From the NCBI RefSeq assembly GCF_000331735.1, contig NC_020126.1:6699501-6763500 (forward strand): a DNA stretch of 64,000 bases, read 5' to 3'. Shown in pieces: positions 53,494 through 62,092 of this stretch (position 1 is the stretch's first letter; the number at the start of each line of letters is the position of its first letter). Origin of the DNA: Myxococcus stipitatus DSM 14675. Lineage in GTDB: Bacteria > Myxococcota > Myxococcia > Myxococcales > Myxococcaceae. The notes beneath the pieces were generated by a model. The model ran no database searches, was not told where the DNA came from, and saw only the letters and a program-made list of their open reading frames with translations. Made by a program: the position numbers and the translations under genes.

Positions 53494-53656
53494 CCCCGGA
53501 AATGGGCCGATTAGGGCGAACACCAAAGGCCCTCTCGCATTCCTGCTTGGACCCCTTCGTTTTTTCGAAGCACCAGCGGGAGTTTTCCTATTGGCGCCAA
53601 AAGCCCCGGCCCAACAGATAGGAGATAGGCCCATGGTGGGCCAGAAGGAGCCGAGG
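53494..53656. other. Upstream region of the hibernation-factor gene
   Basis: No gene. Contains a small hairpin CTTCG-TTTTTT-CGAAG near 53556-53571 and an A/T-richer stretch, so probably holds the hpf promoter; no clear -35/-10 pair was found. Confidence 0.35.
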
Positions 53657-54022
53657 ATGAGAATCGAAATCCGAGCCCGTCACATCGCCCTCACCGAAAC
53701 CCTGCGGACCTACGTCGAACGCCGAGTGCGCTTCGCGATGGGTCGACTGTCGGACCAGGTCAGAGACGTGACGGTGCGCTTGGAGGACATCAACGGCCCA
53801 CGCGGCGGCGTGGACAAGGTGGCCAAGGTCACGGTGCGACTCGAGCACGGCAAGCAGTTCGCGGCGGAGGCGGAGGAAGCCAGCTTCGCCACCGCGGTGG
53901 ACCGGGCCCTGGAGCGCGCGGGCCACTCGCTGGGCAAGGTCCTGGGCCGCACCCACCGGCAAGCCGGTGAGAGCGTGAGGACCGCCCCCTGGGAGCTCGA
54001 GGAGCTGCCCAGCCCCACGTAG
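53657..54022 (+). CDS. hpf: Ribosome hibernation promoting factor (HPF/RaiA family, short form)
   Basis: 121 residues. S30AE fold: MRIEIRARHIALTETLRTYVERRV, FAMGRLSDQVRDVTVRLEDING, VTVRLEHGKQFAAEAEEASFATAVDRALERAGHSLGKVL (parts). It binds 16S rRNA on the 30S subunit and stops translation in stationary cells. AGGAG lies six bases before the ATG at 53657. The short tail (residues 105-121) lacks the C-terminal dimerisation domain of the long form. Confidence 0.93.
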   Translation: MRIEIRARHIALTETLRTYVERRVRFAMGRLSDQVRDVTVRLEDINGPRGGVDKVAKVTVRLEHGKQFAAEAEEASFATAVDRALERAGHSLGKVLGRTHRQAGESVRTAPWELEELPSPT

Positions 54023-54128
54023 TCTCGAAGCCACGCGAGGTCCCTCCCCTGGAGGGGCCTCGTCGGTGACAGGATGATGCGTGACGCGAGGGCCCTCCCG
54101 CCCCCGCGTCACCTCGAGGAGGCACGGG

Positions 54129-54683
54129 ATGCAAGGTGGTGGGTCCGGAGTGCTCGGCAACATGCGAGCAGCGTGGGCGAAGGCGCGTCAGCGCTGGTGG
54201 GTGCGGTGGGGCGTGGACCTGGCTTTCCTGGCGCTCATCTTCGTGGCGGTCGCGGCCTGGCAGACCCGACACCTGCCAGGCTCCGGCGCTCCCGCGCCCC
54301 AGTTCACGCTGCGCACCCTCACCGGAGAGACCGTCTCGCTCGAGTCCCTGCGAGGCAAGCCCGTGGTGCTCGCCTTCTGGGCCCCCTGGTGCGGCGTGTG
54401 CGGCGCGGAGTCCTCCAACATCTCGCAGCTGCGCAAGCTCGCGGGAGACTCCGCGCACGTCATCTCCGTGGCGCTCGCCTACGACGATGAGGCCGCCGTC
54501 CAGCGCTTCGCCCAGGAGCACGCGGTCGACTACCCCGTGCTGCTCGGCGACGACTCCGTCCAGGAAGCCTGGCGGGTCAACATGTTCCCCACCGTGTTCT
54601 TCCTCTCCCCGGAAGGGACCATCGAGCGCTCCGTCGTCGGCTACACCACGCTCGCGGGACTCTCCTGGCGGTGGATGCTGTAG
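54129..54683 (+). CDS. Membrane-anchored thioredoxin-like protein (TlpA family)
   Basis: 184 residues. One N-terminal membrane helix (VDLAFLALIFVAVAAW) places the domain in the periplasm. The thioredoxin fold has FTLRTLTGETVSLESLRGKPVVLAFWAPWCGVCGAESSNI, with active site CGVC, and the cis-Pro in NMFPTVFFLSPEG. GAGGAGG six bases before ATG 54129. Likely disulfide reduction or cytochrome-c/metal maturation. It ends convergent with the sulfate operon. Confidence 0.9.
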   Translation: MQGGGSGVLGNMRAAWAKARQRWWVRWGVDLAFLALIFVAVAAWQTRHLPGSGAPAPQFTLRTLTGETVSLESLRGKPVVLAFWAPWCGVCGAESSNISQLRKLAGDSAHVISVALAYDDEAAVQRFAQEHAVDYPVLLGDDSVQEAWRVNMFPTVFFLSPEGTIERSVVGYTTLAGLSWRWML

Positions 54684-54698
54684 CCCCGCGCCCTCGGC

Positions 54699-54726
54699 GG
54701 CGAGCGCCCCCGAAGAGGCGCCCGCC
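54699..54726. terminator. Bidirectional hairpin between TlpA-like gene and cysA
   Basis: GGCGAGCGCC/GGCGCCCGCC 10-bp stem with one mismatch and an 8-base loop, in the 59-base gap between two convergent stops. No T-run on either side. Confidence 0.4.
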
Positions 54727-54742
54727 GTGAAGGCCCCGCGCG

Positions 54743-55810
54743 TCAGATGGCGTAGTCCCCCACGAAGACGGTGGCGGTGCGCACATCCGCGTGGACCGCA
54801 TCGCCCTCGGTGACGCCCAGCTCATCGAACTCCGTGCGAGGCACCTGGACGGTGACTTCGTCTCCGGAAGGCAGGCGCAGGAGCACCTTGACGAAGCCGC
54901 CCACGGACTTCAGCCGCTCCACCGTGCCCAGCACCGGCGAGGGCCCCCGTCCCCCCACCACCATCCGAGCCAGCTTCACGTCATGCGGCCGCACGAAGGC
55001 ATGCACGGCCTCGCCCTCACGCGCGGCCGGAGGCACCGCCAGCGCGAGCGAGCCCACCGCCACCCGGCCCTCCTGGACATGGCCTCGCAGGATGTTCGCC
55101 CCGCCGATGAACGACGCGACGAAGGGCGACGCGGGCCGGTCGTAGATGTCCTCCGGCGAGCCCGACTGCGCCACCCGCCCATCGCTCATCACCACGACGT
55201 GCTGCGAAATCTCCAGCGCCTCCTGCTGGTCATGCGTCACCAGCAGCGTCGTCAGCCCCGTGCTCTCGTGCAGCGCATGGAGCCACTCCCGCAGTTCCTC
55301 CCGCACGCGGGTGTCGAGCGCCCCGAAGGGCTCATCCAGCAACAACACCCGAGGACGGATGGCCAGCGCCCGAGCGAAGGCCACCCGCTGACGCTGCCCA
55401 CCGGAGAGCTGCCCGGGATGACGCCCGCCCAGCGCTTCGAGTTGGACCAGGCGCAGCATCTCGTCCACGCGAGCCTCCACTTCCTCGCGAGGCTGCTTCC
55501 GCACATTGAGGCCGAACGCGATGTTCTCCCGCACCGTCATGTGCCGGAACAGGGCGTAGCTCTGGAACACGACGCCCACGTTGCGCTGCTGCACGGGCAG
55601 GGACGTACAGTCCACGCCGTCGATGAGGACCCGACCCACGTCGGGTACCTCCAGTCCCGCGATGAGACGCAGGAGCGTGGACTTGCCCGCGCCGGACGGC
55701 CCCAACAGGGAGGTGATGGCGCCCTTGGGCGCGTGGAAGGAGACATCCGCGACGGCGGGACTGCCGCCCGGGGAGAAACGCCGGGTGAGTTGCTCGACGA
55801 TGATGCTCAT
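54743..55810 (-). CDS. cysA: Sulfate/thiosulfate ABC transporter ATP-binding protein
   Basis: 355 residues. Walker A LLGPSGAGKSTLLRL, signature LSGGQRQRVAFARA, Walker B VLLLDEPFGALDTRV, switch LVTHDQQEALEIS, then a C-terminal TOBE domain (from about 240). ATG at 55810 overlaps the cysW stop by 4 bases. Powers CysT/CysW sulfate uptake. Last gene of the operon. Confidence 0.95.
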   Translation of the reverse strand: MSIIVEQLTRRFSPGGSPAVADVSFHAPKGAITSLLGPSGAGKSTLLRLIAGLEVPDVGRVLIDGVDCTSLPVQQRNVGVVFQSYALFRHMTVRENIAFGLNVRKQPREEVEARVDEMLRLVQLEALGGRHPGQLSGGQRQRVAFARALAIRPRVLLLDEPFGALDTRVREELREWLHALHESTGLTTLLVTHDQQEALEISQHVVVMSDGRVAQSGSPEDIYDRPASPFVASFIGGANILRGHVQEGRVAVGSLALAVPPAAREGEAVHAFVRPHDVKLARMVVGGRGPSPVLGTVERLKSVGGFVKVLLRLPSGDEVTVQVPRTEFDELGVTEGDAVHADVRTATVFVGDYAI

Positions 55811-56667
55811 GACACCTCGCTCCTCCACTCCACGTACTTCTTCAGCACGAGCGTCACGAGCGCCAGCAGCGTGAGCAGAGACGCCACGGCGAACGCACCC
55901 GCGAAATCGTATTCGTTGTAGAGAATCTCCGCGTGCAGCGGCAGCGTCGTGGTGACACCCCGCACGTGCCCGGACACCACGGAGACGGCGCCAAACTCTC
56001 CCATCGCTCGCGCGTTGCAGAGAATGACGCCATAGAGAACACCCCACTTCACCTTCGGCAGCGTGACGCGGAAGAAGGTGCGCCAGCCTCCAGCCCCCAA
56101 CGTCAGCGCCGCCTCCTCCTCGTCACTGCCCTGCGTCTGCATCACCGGCAGCACCTCCCGGGCGACGAACGGGAAGGTGATGAACACCGTCGCCAGGACG
56201 ATGCCCGGCACCGCGAAGATGACCTGGAGGTCGTGCTCGGCCAGGAACGGCCCCAGCCAACCCTGCCGCCCGAAGAGCAGCACGAAGATGAGCCCCGCGA
56301 TGACGGGCGACACGCTGAAGGGCAGGTCGATGAGCGTCAGCAGCAGCGAGCGCCCCCTGAAGCGGAACCGCGCCAGGAGCCACGCGGCGGCCAGGCCGAA
56401 GACCAGGTTGAGGGGCACCGCGATGGCCGCCGCCGTCAGCGTGAGGAAGATGGCGGAGCGGGCCTCGGGTTCGACGATGGCCGCCAGGTACGCCTCCCAG
56501 CCCTTCTGGAAGGCGAAGGTGAAGACGGCGACCAGCGGAACGAAGAGAAAGAGCGCCAGGAAGCCCAGCGCCAGGAGGATGAGCGACCAGCGGACCCAGG
56601 CCGAGCCTTCCAAGGTCCGCGCGTTGCGCCGCGACATCCAGATAGAGGGGGCGAGCATGTCCGTCAC
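55807..56667 (-). CDS. cysW: Sulfate ABC transporter permease CysW
   Basis: 286 residues, six helices. EAA-like loop TLGAGGWRTFFRVTLPKVKWGVLYGVILCNARAMGEFGAV (parts) and FSVSPVIAGLIFVLLFGRQGW are CysW features. Start is GTG at 56667, overlapping the cysT stop (GTGA). Confidence 0.94.
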   Translation of the reverse strand: MTDMLAPSIWMSRRNARTLEGSAWVRWSLILLALGFLALFLFVPLVAVFTFAFQKGWEAYLAAIVEPEARSAIFLTLTAAAIAVPLNLVFGLAAAWLLARFRFRGRSLLLTLIDLPFSVSPVIAGLIFVLLFGRQGWLGPFLAEHDLQVIFAVPGIVLATVFITFPFVAREVLPVMQTQGSDEEEAALTLGAGGWRTFFRVTLPKVKWGVLYGVILCNARAMGEFGAVSVVSGHVRGVTTTLPLHAEILYNEYDFAGAFAVASLLTLLALVTLVLKKYVEWRSEVS

Positions 56668-57506
56668 GCTCCAGGCCGGGCTTCCAGCCGGCGGTGGCTC
56701 CAGCGCTGGAGCACGTTGACGACGAGCAGGAGGAGGAACGACGCCACCAGCATCACGACCGCGATGGCCGTGGCGCCCGCGTAGTCGTACTGCTCCAGCT
56801 TGGTGACGATGAGCAGCGGAACAATCTCCGTGCGCAGCGGCATGTTGCCGGAGATGAAGACCACGGAGCCGTACTCACCCAGCGCCCGGGCGAACGCCAG
56901 GGTGAAGCCGCTCAGCAGCGCGGGGAGAATCGCCGGGAACAACACCCGCGTGAAGGTCTGCGTGGGGGTGGCGCCGAGCGTCGCCGCGGCCTCCTCCACG
57001 TCCGCGTCGATGTCCTCCAGGACGGGTTGCACCGTGCGCACCACGAAGGGCAACCCGATGAAGGTCAGCGCCACCGCCACGCCCACCGAGGAGTAGGCCA
57101 CCTTGAAGCCCAGCGCCTCCAGGTACTGGCCATACCAACCCTTCGAGGAGAACAGCGTCGTGAGCGTCAGCCCCGCCACCGCGGTGGGCAGCGCGAAGGG
57201 CAGGTCCACCAGCGACTCCACGAAGGAGCGGCCCGGAAAGCGGTAGCGCACGAGCACCCACGCCACCAGGAGCCCGAAGACAACGTTGGCCAGCGCCGCC
57301 GCGAACGACGCGCCGAAGCTGAGCCGGTACGCCGCGAGCGCCCGAGGCGCCGTCACCGTCTCCCAGAACTGCGGCCACGTCAGGGAGAACGTCTTGAGGA
57401 AGAGGCTGGAGAGCGGGATGAGGACGAGCAGCCCGACATAGGTCCAGGTGAAGCCCAGGGACAGCTTGAAGCCGGGCAGGACGTGCCTGCGAGCGTGGGT
57501 GGCCAT
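56664..57506 (-). CDS. cysT: Sulfate ABC transporter permease CysT (CysU)
   Basis: 280 residues, six helices. SLVDLPFALPTAVAGLTLTTLF and the coupling loop TLGATPTQTFTRVLFPAILPALLSGFTLAFARALGEYGSVVFISGNMP (parts) are CysT features. Three bases separate it from the binding-protein gene. Partner of CysW. Confidence 0.94.
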   Translation of the reverse strand: MATHARRHVLPGFKLSLGFTWTYVGLLVLIPLSSLFLKTFSLTWPQFWETVTAPRALAAYRLSFGASFAAALANVVFGLLVAWVLVRYRFPGRSFVESLVDLPFALPTAVAGLTLTTLFSSKGWYGQYLEALGFKVAYSSVGVAVALTFIGLPFVVRTVQPVLEDIDADVEEAAATLGATPTQTFTRVLFPAILPALLSGFTLAFARALGEYGSVVFISGNMPLRTEIVPLLIVTKLEQYDYAGATAIAVVMLVASFLLLLVVNVLQRWSHRRLEARPGA

Positions 57507-57509
57507 GGC

Positions 57510-58538
57510 TCAGCGCGCCTGCGGGACGTAAATGGAGTCGAACACCCCACCGTCGTCGAAGTGCGCCGACTGGGCCTTGCGCCAGCCGCCGAACACCTCG
57601 TCGATGGTGAAGAGCGTCAGCTTCGGGAAGCGCGCCCCTTCCTTCCGGGCGACCTCCTCCGAGCGCGGGCGGTAGTGGTGCTTGGCCACGAGCCGCTGTC
57701 CCTCCTCCGAGTAGAGGAACTGGAGGTAGGCCTCCGCCACCGCGCGGGTGCCTCGCTTGTCCACGTTGCGGTCCACGACGGTGACGGGCGGTTCGGCGAC
57801 GATGCTCGACGACGGGACGACGATCTCGAACCGCTCCTTGCCCACCTCGTCCGTCAGCAGGAAGGCCTCGTTCTCCCAGGCGATGAGCACATCTCCCAGG
57901 CCACGCTCGGCGAACGTGGTGGTGGCGCCTCGTGCGCCCGAGTCCAGCACGGGCACGTGGCGGAACAGCGAGTCCACGAAGGCGCGCGCGCTCTGCTCGG
58001 TGCCTCCTGGCTTGCGCAGCGCATGGCCCCAGGCCGCCAGGTAGTTCCACCGCGCGCCTCCGGAGGTCTTGGGGTTGGGGGTGATGACGGCGACTCCGTC
58101 GCGCACCAGGTCATCCCAGTCGCGGATGCCCTTGGGGTTCCCCTTGCGCACGACGAAGACGATGGTGGAGGTGTACGGCGCGCTGTTGTTCGCCAGCCGC
58201 TTCTGCCAGCCGTCGGGAATCAGCGACGCCTTGTCGTGGAGCATGTCCACGTCGTAGGCGAGCGCCAGCGTGACGACGTCCGCGTCGAGCCCGTCGATGA
58301 CGGCCCGCGCCTGCTTGCCGGAGCCGCCGTGGGACTGCTTGATGGAGACCTTCTGCTGGTGCGTGGCCTCCCAGTGCTTCGAGAAGGCCGCGTTGACGTC
58401 CACGTACAACTCCCGCGTGGGGTCATACGAGACGTTGAGCAGCGTGACGGCGCCGGGGGCGGAGCCTTCGCTCCCGGACTTCGAGCACCCCACGAAGGCG
58501 ACCAGGATGAGCGGGAACAGCCAGGAATGGGTACGCAT
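57510..58538 (-). CDS. Sulfate-binding lipoprotein (Sbp/CysP)
   Basis: 342 residues with lipobox AFVGC, so membrane-anchored. Sulfate site segments [47 protein letters not shown] and [20 protein letters not shown] are typical. ATG at 58538 is preferred over a GTG five codons upstream. It delivers sulfate to CysT/W. Confidence 0.95.
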   Translation of the reverse strand: MRTHSWLFPLILVAFVGCSKSGSEGSAPGAVTLLNVSYDPTRELYVDVNAAFSKHWEATHQQKVSIKQSHGGSGKQARAVIDGLDADVVTLALAYDVDMLHDKASLIPDGWQKRLANNSAPYTSTIVFVVRKGNPKGIRDWDDLVRDGVAVITPNPKTSGGARWNYLAAWGHALRKPGGTEQSARAFVDSLFRHVPVLDSGARGATTTFAERGLGDVLIAWENEAFLLTDEVGKERFEIVVPSSSIVAEPPVTVVDRNVDKRGTRAVAEAYLQFLYSEEGQRLVAKHHYRPRSEEVARKEGARFPKLTLFTIDEVFGGWRKAQSAHFDDGGVFDSIYVPQAR

Positions 58539-58549
58539 GGACGGGCCTT

Positions 58550-59854
58550 TCACCAGCTCACCTGGAAGCGGGACATGACGACGGACTCGGGGATGCGGTC
58601 TCCGTCGACGGCGCCCCCCTTGAACGTCGTGTGGTCATACGTGGCGGCGACGCGGACGTTGTTGTTGAGGTACCAGTTGGCGACGGCGCCCCACCCCTTC
58701 GCATGGCGCGCGGAGACCGTCGGGTCCGCGAAGACAGGGAACGCCTCCGGGTCGACGTCGAGCTCCGTGTAGCGACCTCCAATCTCCACCGCGCCCCACC
58801 CTCCCGACGCGGCGCCGAACGGGTCCGTGGGCTTGATGCCCTCGTAGGCCGCCTTGCCTCCGAAGAGCACCCAGGTCGCCGTGGCCTGCCACGCCTCGAA
58901 GCGCAGGCGCGCGTGCTGCTCGCCCAGGTTCACCTCCTGCGTGGAGTTCACGTACTCGGCCAGCGCGCCCAGCGGCCCCGCATAGAAGTAGCCCTGCGGT
59001 GAGATGCGGGTGTGCTCGCCATGGGCCATCACCGTCTGCCCCGCCCCCGCTCCCGTGCGGAAGATGAAGAACGTCTGCTGCCCCATCGTGCGCAGCGGCG
59101 CCTCACCCGTCGTGGACGCCGAACCGAACTGGTTGCCGCGCGAGGCGGCGACGCCCAACCCCAACCCCGAGAGCAGGTGCAGGTCCGTGGCGCGGAACGG
59201 ATGGGCGAACACGCGCGCCGCCAGGTCGAAGCTGTCGTCGATGTTGCTGTCGGCGTTCGCGCCATCCGCGGTGCCGTTGAAGCCGCCCACCGCGTAGGCC
59301 AGCACCCCGCCCAACAGCTCCCCGTGCACCATCACGCCCACGTCGCGGTTGGGCACCAGGTCCGTGGGCAACGCGCGCTCGATGAACGGGACGTTGAGCG
59401 CGGACTGATTGCGCTCCAGCCCCACGGGGGGACGGAACCGGCCCACCCGCACGCGCACCTCCTTGCGCGGTCGGAACTCCAGGTACGCATCCCAGAGCGG
59501 CGGAACGTTCGGCGCGAAGTCCGCCATGAGTCGGAAGTCGAACACATGGAAGAGCGTCCCCTCCAAGACGGGCCGCGCGCGCCGCATGAGGAACGTGGTG
59601 GCGCCGGAGCGGTCCGCCTTGCTCTCGAAGAACCGGCCGTCCATCTGGACGTAGCCGCGCAGCTTCAGCAGGAACGCCTTGTCGGCGGAGGCGATGGAGA
59701 AGCCCTCCGGGGTCGCCTTGATGACGGCGCCCTCCGAGGAGCTCGGTGTCTGGGTTTGAGGGGGAGGTGTCTGGGCCGCGGCGAGCGGCGCCAGTAGCAG
59801 CACCAGCCCCGCGGCGAAGGTGGAGAGTCGATGATGCGGTGAGGGACGTGCCAT
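58550..59854 (-). CDS. OprP/OprO-like outer membrane porin of the sulfate operon
   Basis: 434 residues. Signal peptide ([19 protein letters not shown]), Gln/Pro linker, then a beta-barrel with [54 protein letters not shown] and the terminal FQVSW. It resembles the phosphate porin encoded at 29716 in layout but heads a sulfate-uptake operon, so oxyanion selectivity for sulfate is inferred. GAGG lies six bases before the ATG. First structural gene after the Cys-leader attenuator. Confidence 0.86.
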   Translation of the reverse strand: MARPSPHHRLSTFAAGLVLLLAPLAAAQTPPPQTQTPSSSEGAVIKATPEGFSIASADKAFLLKLRGYVQMDGRFFESKADRSGATTFLMRRARPVLEGTLFHVFDFRLMADFAPNVPPLWDAYLEFRPRKEVRVRVGRFRPPVGLERNQSALNVPFIERALPTDLVPNRDVGVMVHGELLGGVLAYAVGGFNGTADGANADSNIDDSFDLAARVFAHPFRATDLHLLSGLGLGVAASRGNQFGSASTTGEAPLRTMGQQTFFIFRTGAGAGQTVMAHGEHTRISPQGYFYAGPLGALAEYVNSTQEVNLGEQHARLRFEAWQATATWVLFGGKAAYEGIKPTDPFGAASGGWGAVEIGGRYTELDVDPEAFPVFADPTVSARHAKGWGAVANWYLNNNVRVAATYDHTTFKGGAVDGDRIPESVVMSRFQVSW

Positions 59855-59915
59855 GCGGTTCCTCGACTGCGAGAGGGGCGCGATGGACGTGGTTTCGGTA
59901 CCTCAGAAAGCCGAA

Positions 59916-59942
59916 AGCCCACCTCCTCGCGGATGGTGGGCT
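59916..59942 (-). terminator. Attenuator terminator in the sulfate-operon leader
   Basis: RNA hairpin AGCCCACC - 11-base loop - GGTGGGCT, followed by TTCGGCTTTCTG. It lies about 25 bases after the leader-peptide stop and 60 bases before the porin start, inside the leader. Its 5' arm (GCCCACC) is also complementary to GGTGGGC within the leader peptide gene, so two exclusive structures are possible. Confidence 0.72.
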
Positions 59943-59967
59943 CTTCGAACCAGCTCTTCCCGGGGTT

Positions 59968-60045
59968 TCAGGCCACGGGTCGACAGGCGCCCACCGCTGG
60001 TGCGTCACAGCAGCAACAGGCGTGGGTGGTCGGTCGGAGGCTCAT
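59968..60045 (-). CDS. Cysteine leader peptide (25 residues, four consecutive Cys)
   Basis: Starts MSLRPTTHA, then Cys10-Cys13 (codons TGT TGC TGC TGT) and a fifth Cys at residue 21; stop TGA. It has no Shine-Dalgarno and begins about six bases after the predicted transcription start, so it may be leaderless. It is followed by a terminator hairpin and by sulfate transport genes. Stalling at the Cys codons when Cys-tRNA is scarce would free the antiterminator. Comparable poly-Cys attenuators are known in mycobacteria; none in myxobacteria is known to me. Confidence 0.8.
   Translation of the reverse strand: MSLRPTTHACCCCDAPAVGACRPVA
59989..59995 (-). promoter_or_regulatory. Antiterminator segment within the Cys leader gene
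   Basis: RNA GGTGGGC, spanning codons 17-19 (GCG GTG GGC). It is identical to the 3' arm of the terminator and complementary to its 5' arm (RNA GCCCACC, 59935-59941), so pairing with it blocks termination. A shorter complement CCCAC (RNA at about 60022-60027) lies just before the Cys codons and could sequester it when ribosomes move on. Confidence 0.6.
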
Positions 60046-60057
60046 GAAAGTGGCTGC

Positions 60058-60086
60058 ACGATGCACGGGCCCTTCTTGCTTGTCAA
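60058..60086 (-). promoter_or_regulatory. Promoter of the sulfate operon leader
   Basis: Minus strand: perfect TTGACA (60081-60086), 17-base spacer, CATCGT (60058-60063). Predicted start about 60051, just before the leader-peptide ATG at 60045. Immediately after the stop of the cysteine-desulfurase-like gene, so the operon has its own promoter. Confidence 0.7.
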
Positions 60087-60188
60087 CGCACCCCCACCTG
60101 GGACGCTCCCTCGCCTCCCTCATCTGCCCCAAGGCCCAGATGGGTGATGACAGTCGCACACCCTCTGCCACCCGCGTCGTCGTCATCC

Positions 60189-61937
60189 TCATGCCCGCTG
60201 AAGCCGGAAGGGAGCCTCGGGCGTCGCCGCGGCGTGCTCCCGCGTCAGGACTTCTCGCACCTCGTCGGGCAGCGGGAACCAGCGCAGGCGTTCGGCCGCG
60301 GGAGAGAGCGAGGCGTCGGCCTCCGCGCCTTCACCCGCGTCATGGAGCACGCGCGAGGTGAGGCTCCGCGCCCATGTCACATACGAGGGGAGCTCCGACT
60401 CCGGCGCGGAGGGGCCGGGCATGGGGGACTCGCTCACCCCGCTCGTGTACGAGAGGTCCGCCAGGCGCCGCAGCGCGCGCTGGTGGCCGCGGTGCCGCCA
60501 CTGGCCCGTCACCGGGTCCAGCGCGTAGTGCGGCAGGAACTTCCAGCCCTCGGCGGAGACGAAGTCCACCGCGTCGAGCAGGAAGTCGAACGTCGTCTCG
60601 GAGAGGAAGTAGTTGAAGCCCAGCCGCACCCAGCCAGGCTTCACGCCATCCGTGCCCTGCACGATGACGTCCTGGAAGCGGTGACTGGTGACGGGGTCGA
60701 TGCCCAGCAGCCGGTGGCCATAGGGCCCCGCACACGAACAGCCTCCGCGCGCCTGGATGCCAAACAAGTCATTGAGCAAGGCCACCACGAAGTTGTGGTG
60801 CAGATAGGCGTCTCCGTGACGCACCAGGAAGCTCACGATGGGCAGCCGCCGCAGCGCGGGATTGCCCAGGATGCGCAGCGACGGATTGCCGCCCCAGTGC
60901 GCGAGCGCGCGCCGGACGAACCCCTGCTCCAGCGTGTCGATGGTCTCCACGCTCACCGCTTCGCGAAGCTGGAAGACGAGCCCCGCGCGGATGGAGTCGA
61001 CGATGGCCGGAGTGCCACCCTCCTCCCGGTGCACGGGGTCGCTCTGGTAGATGTGCTCGCTGCCGCTCACGTACGACACCGTGCCGCCTCCGGGCACGGT
61101 GGGGATGCGGTTGCCCAGGAGCTTGCGCTTGACGACGAGCACGCCCGTCGTGCCCGGGCCCCCGATGAACTTGTGCGGGGACAGGAACACGGCGTCCTTC
61201 TCCACGCGCGGGCCGCCGTCGCGTCCGTTCATCTCCACATGGATGTACGGGCCCGCCGCCGCGAAGTCCCAGAAGGAGAGCGCACCGTAGCGCTTCAGGA
61301 GCGCGCCGATGCCCTCCTGGTCGCTGAGGATGCCGGTGACGTTGCTCGCGGCGGAGAAGCTGCCGATGCGCAGCGGGCGGTGCTGATATCGCTCCAGCTC
61401 GCGCTCCAGGTGGGCCTGGTCGATGCGACCGTCGCCATCCTCCTCGATGGTGACGACGTCGGCGATGGACTCGCGCCAGGGCAGGTCGTTGCTGTGGTGC
61501 TCGTAGGGCCCCACGAAGACCACGGGGCGCTGGGCGGGCGGGATGCGTGAGCGCAAGTCGAAGCGCGCGTCGAGGTCCGCGGGGATGCGCAGGTTCAGGA
61601 TGTCGATGAGCTTGCAGACCGCGCCCGTCGCACCGGAGCCACAGAAGAGCACGACGTCGTCGGGCCCACCTCCCACCGCTTGATGGATGACGTCGCGAGC
61701 GTCCTCGCGAAAGCGCGTCGTCTGAGCGCCGGTGCCGGACGTCTCGGAATGCGTGTTGGCGTAGAGCGGGAGGACGTGGTCCCGGATGAAGTCCTCGATG
61801 AACGCCAACGAGCGCCCGGACGCGGCATGGTCCGCATAGGTGAGCCGCCGGGGGCCATAGGGCCCGTCGAGCACCCGCCCCTCGCCCAGCACCGAACTCC
61901 GGATGGACTCAATCAGCCTCGCACGACTCGCTTCCAT
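60189..61937 (-). CDS. Cysteine-desulfurase-like class V aminotransferase
   Basis: 582 residues, much longer than IscS/SufS (about 400). PLP lysine in FLSPHKFIGGPGTTGVLVVK, substrate region ANTHSETSGTGAQTTRFREDAR and CGSGATGAVCKL, cysteine loop GGCSCAGPYGHRLLGI. The C-terminal 120 residues are an extension with no recognised domain, ending in an acidic region. ATG at 61937 follows GGGGGG. It lies just upstream of the sulfate operon, so a role in sulfur mobilisation from cysteine or another sulfur compound is plausible but not shown. Confidence 0.85.
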   Translation of the reverse strand: MEASRARLIESIRSSVLGEGRVLDGPYGPRRLTYADHAASGRSLAFIEDFIRDHVLPLYANTHSETSGTGAQTTRFREDARDVIHQAVGGGPDDVVLFCGSGATGAVCKLIDILNLRIPADLDARFDLRSRIPPAQRPVVFVGPYEHHSNDLPWRESIADVVTIEEDGDGRIDQAHLERELERYQHRPLRIGSFSAASNVTGILSDQEGIGALLKRYGALSFWDFAAAGPYIHVEMNGRDGGPRVEKDAVFLSPHKFIGGPGTTGVLVVKRKLLGNRIPTVPGGGTVSYVSGSEHIYQSDPVHREEGGTPAIVDSIRAGLVFQLREAVSVETIDTLEQGFVRRALAHWGGNPSLRILGNPALRRLPIVSFLVRHGDAYLHHNFVVALLNDLFGIQARGGCSCAGPYGHRLLGIDPVTSHRFQDVIVQGTDGVKPGWVRLGFNYFLSETTFDFLLDAVDFVSAEGWKFLPHYALDPVTGQWRHRGHQRALRRLADLSYTSGVSESPMPGPSAPESELPSYVTWARSLTSRVLHDAGEGAEADASLSPAAERLRWFPLPDEVREVLTREHAAATPEAPFRLQRA

Positions 61938-62092
61938 CACACGCCCCCCGGCAGATGTCGCGAAGGCGAGGATTTCGCCGAAGGCCGCTGGCTGTCCAGC
62001 CGCTTGGTTGCGGCATGCACATGGCGGAGCGCGTCAGCCCATGACGGGTCGCGCCGTCACTGCGCGGCCTCGTGTTAGCCTGAGCACACTTC

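Noticed and set aside
59855-60188. SAM or cobalamin riboswitch in the sulfate leader
   Set aside because: No conserved core of either class; a Cys leader peptide with alternative hairpins explains the structure better.
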